In this document: in pieces, positions 29,018-29,453 of the stretch | Layout: each line of letters opens with the position of its first letter | Position numbering within the stretch: position 1 is the first letter of the stretch | DNA from: Zoopage sp. CT-All | Lineage: Eukaryota; Zoopagomycota; Zoopagomycetes; Zoopagales; Zoopagaceae | Reading direction: 5' to 3' | DNA: 29,453 bases | Assembly: GCA_004114245.1 (NCBI GenBank) | Contig: QZWS01000077.1 | Span: 1 to 29,453 of the forward strand | Notes under the pieces: model-generated | Told to the model about the DNA's origin: nothing | What the model saw: only the letters and a program-made list of their open reading frames with translations | Database searches by the model: none | Program-made: the position numbers and the translations under genes

Positions 29018-29030
29018 CCACCTCCCCCTC
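29018..29030 (-). other. Polypurine tract of the retroelement
   Basis: GAGGGGGAGGTGG on the minus strand lies between the Pol stop codon and the TGTGAGGG end of the LTR. This is where plus-strand DNA synthesis is primed in LTR retrotransposons. Confidence 0.7.
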
Positions 29031-29453
29031 AAGACAAAGGGCGGTCAGGATTGGCGGCGTGGAAGTCTTGGACGAGGTCACGGCAGTTGATGAGATTAGC
29101 TGCGGGTTCCCAGGAGCGATCGCCTGAACTGTAACCTTTCCACGACACGAGATAATGTAAACGTTTTCTAAACTTGCGCAAATCCAGTACTTCGTCGACC
29201 TCAAACTCCTCGTTGCCCTGGACAATGACGGACGGTGGAGGTGGAACGTCCTGGCCTGTGATGGAGGGAGCAAGATACGGTTCGAGCAAGGAGACATGGA
29301 AGACATCATGAACGGTCATTGTCGCGGGCAGGATCAACTTGTAGGCTGAGGGCGAGATCTGTCTAGATATTGGGAAGGGACCGAGGCGCTTGTAGTCGAG
29401 CTTCTTGGTTGGGCGGTCAGTCTTCATGTTCCGGGCAAGAAGCCATACGAGTT
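29029..29453 (-). CDS. Ty3/gypsy Pol: integrase C-terminus and chromodomain, 5' partial
   Basis: The frame is open to the window edge, where it reads LVWLLARNMKTDRPTKKLD; the ATG at 29427 is internal, not a start. KLDYKRLGPFPI and YKLILPATMTVHDVFHVSLLEPY are the GPF/Y module of chromovirus integrases. EEFEVDEVLDLRKF, then YLVSWKGYSSGDRSWEPAANL, form the chromodomain, which binds modified histones and steers insertion. The protein ends with TGA at 29029-29031, which overlaps the polypurine tract. Confidence 0.93.
   Translation of the reverse strand, partial: LVWLLARNMKTDRPTKKLDYKRLGPFPISRQISPSAYKLILPATMTVHDVFHVSLLEPYLAPSITGQDVPPPPSVIVQGNEEFEVDEVLDLRKFRKRLHYLVSWKGYSSGDRSWEPAANLINCRDLVQDFHAANPDRPLS

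Larger units (their letters stand above)
28917..29453 (-). mobile_element. Ty3/gypsy (chromovirus) retrotransposon, 3' end
   Basis: The element is on the minus strand and enters from beyond the right edge. Reading along it: the integrase C-terminus with chromodomain, a stop codon merged into a purine tract, then a TG…CA-bounded terminal sequence. The frame in the window is intact, with no stop or frameshift, so the copy may be young. Its 5' part, gag, protease, reverse transcriptase and 5' LTR lie outside the window. Confidence 0.85.

Overview
This is a gene-dense piece of a fungal nuclear genome. The evidence is a set of eukaryotic housekeeping genes, several of them fungus-typical (a ChAPs/Bch1-type exomer protein, Yvh1, Mak21/Noc1, Tfc4, a trifunctional C1-tetrahydrofolate synthase). 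There are many very short spliceosomal introns (38-53 nt) with CTGAC/CTAAT/CTAAC-like branch points about 10-20 nt before the acceptor. A chromodomain Ty3/gypsy retrotransposon enters at the right edge. I cannot place the lineage from the sequence alone; a basidiomycete or an early-diverging (zygomycete-grade) fungus both fit.

Layout. 1-4396 holds four + strand genes: a partial Pro/Ser-rich protein, thiamine pyrophosphokinase, a small secreted protein and a secreted subtilase. The next two genes diverge: the U2-snRNP protein SR140/U2SURP (minus, 4454-6558) and ORC1 (plus, 6577-8086), whose start codons are only 18 bp apart. 8288-14973 is a run of minus-strand genes: a MATA_HMG-type HMG-box factor, a second secreted protein, a plasma-membrane-type syntaxin, and Mak21/Noc1. 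A calponin/transgelin gene (plus, 15034-15855) diverges from Mak21 and converges on the six-exon ADE3-type C1-THF synthase (minus, 15915-18933). An AT-rich island (about 18980-19705) with a perfect five-unit heat-shock element next to a TATA box separates ADE3 from the five-exon YVH1 (minus, 19711-21017) and the ten-exon TFC4 (minus, 21075-24481). TFC4 diverges across 21 bp from a sucraseferredoxin-like [2Fe-2S] protein (plus, 24503-25213), which runs tail to tail, 11 bp apart, into the ChAPs gene (minus, 25225-27644). From about 27645 no host gene can be supported; 28917-29453 is the 3' end of a Ty3/gypsy element on the minus strand.

The genes do not form one pathway; they are ordinary informational, trafficking and metabolic genes packed tightly. 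Exon structures were worked out by hand from reading frame, splice signals and family conservation, and in every multi-exon gene the exon lengths sum to a whole number of codons. The points most worth a second look are: a GC-AG intron in TFC4 and a probable one in the thiamine pyrophosphokinase gene; two possibly paralogous secreted proteins of unknown function; a syntaxin with a 46-residue tail beyond its membrane anchor; an ORC1 without a BAH domain; the heat-shock-element island; and a retroelement that may have an unusually short LTR.
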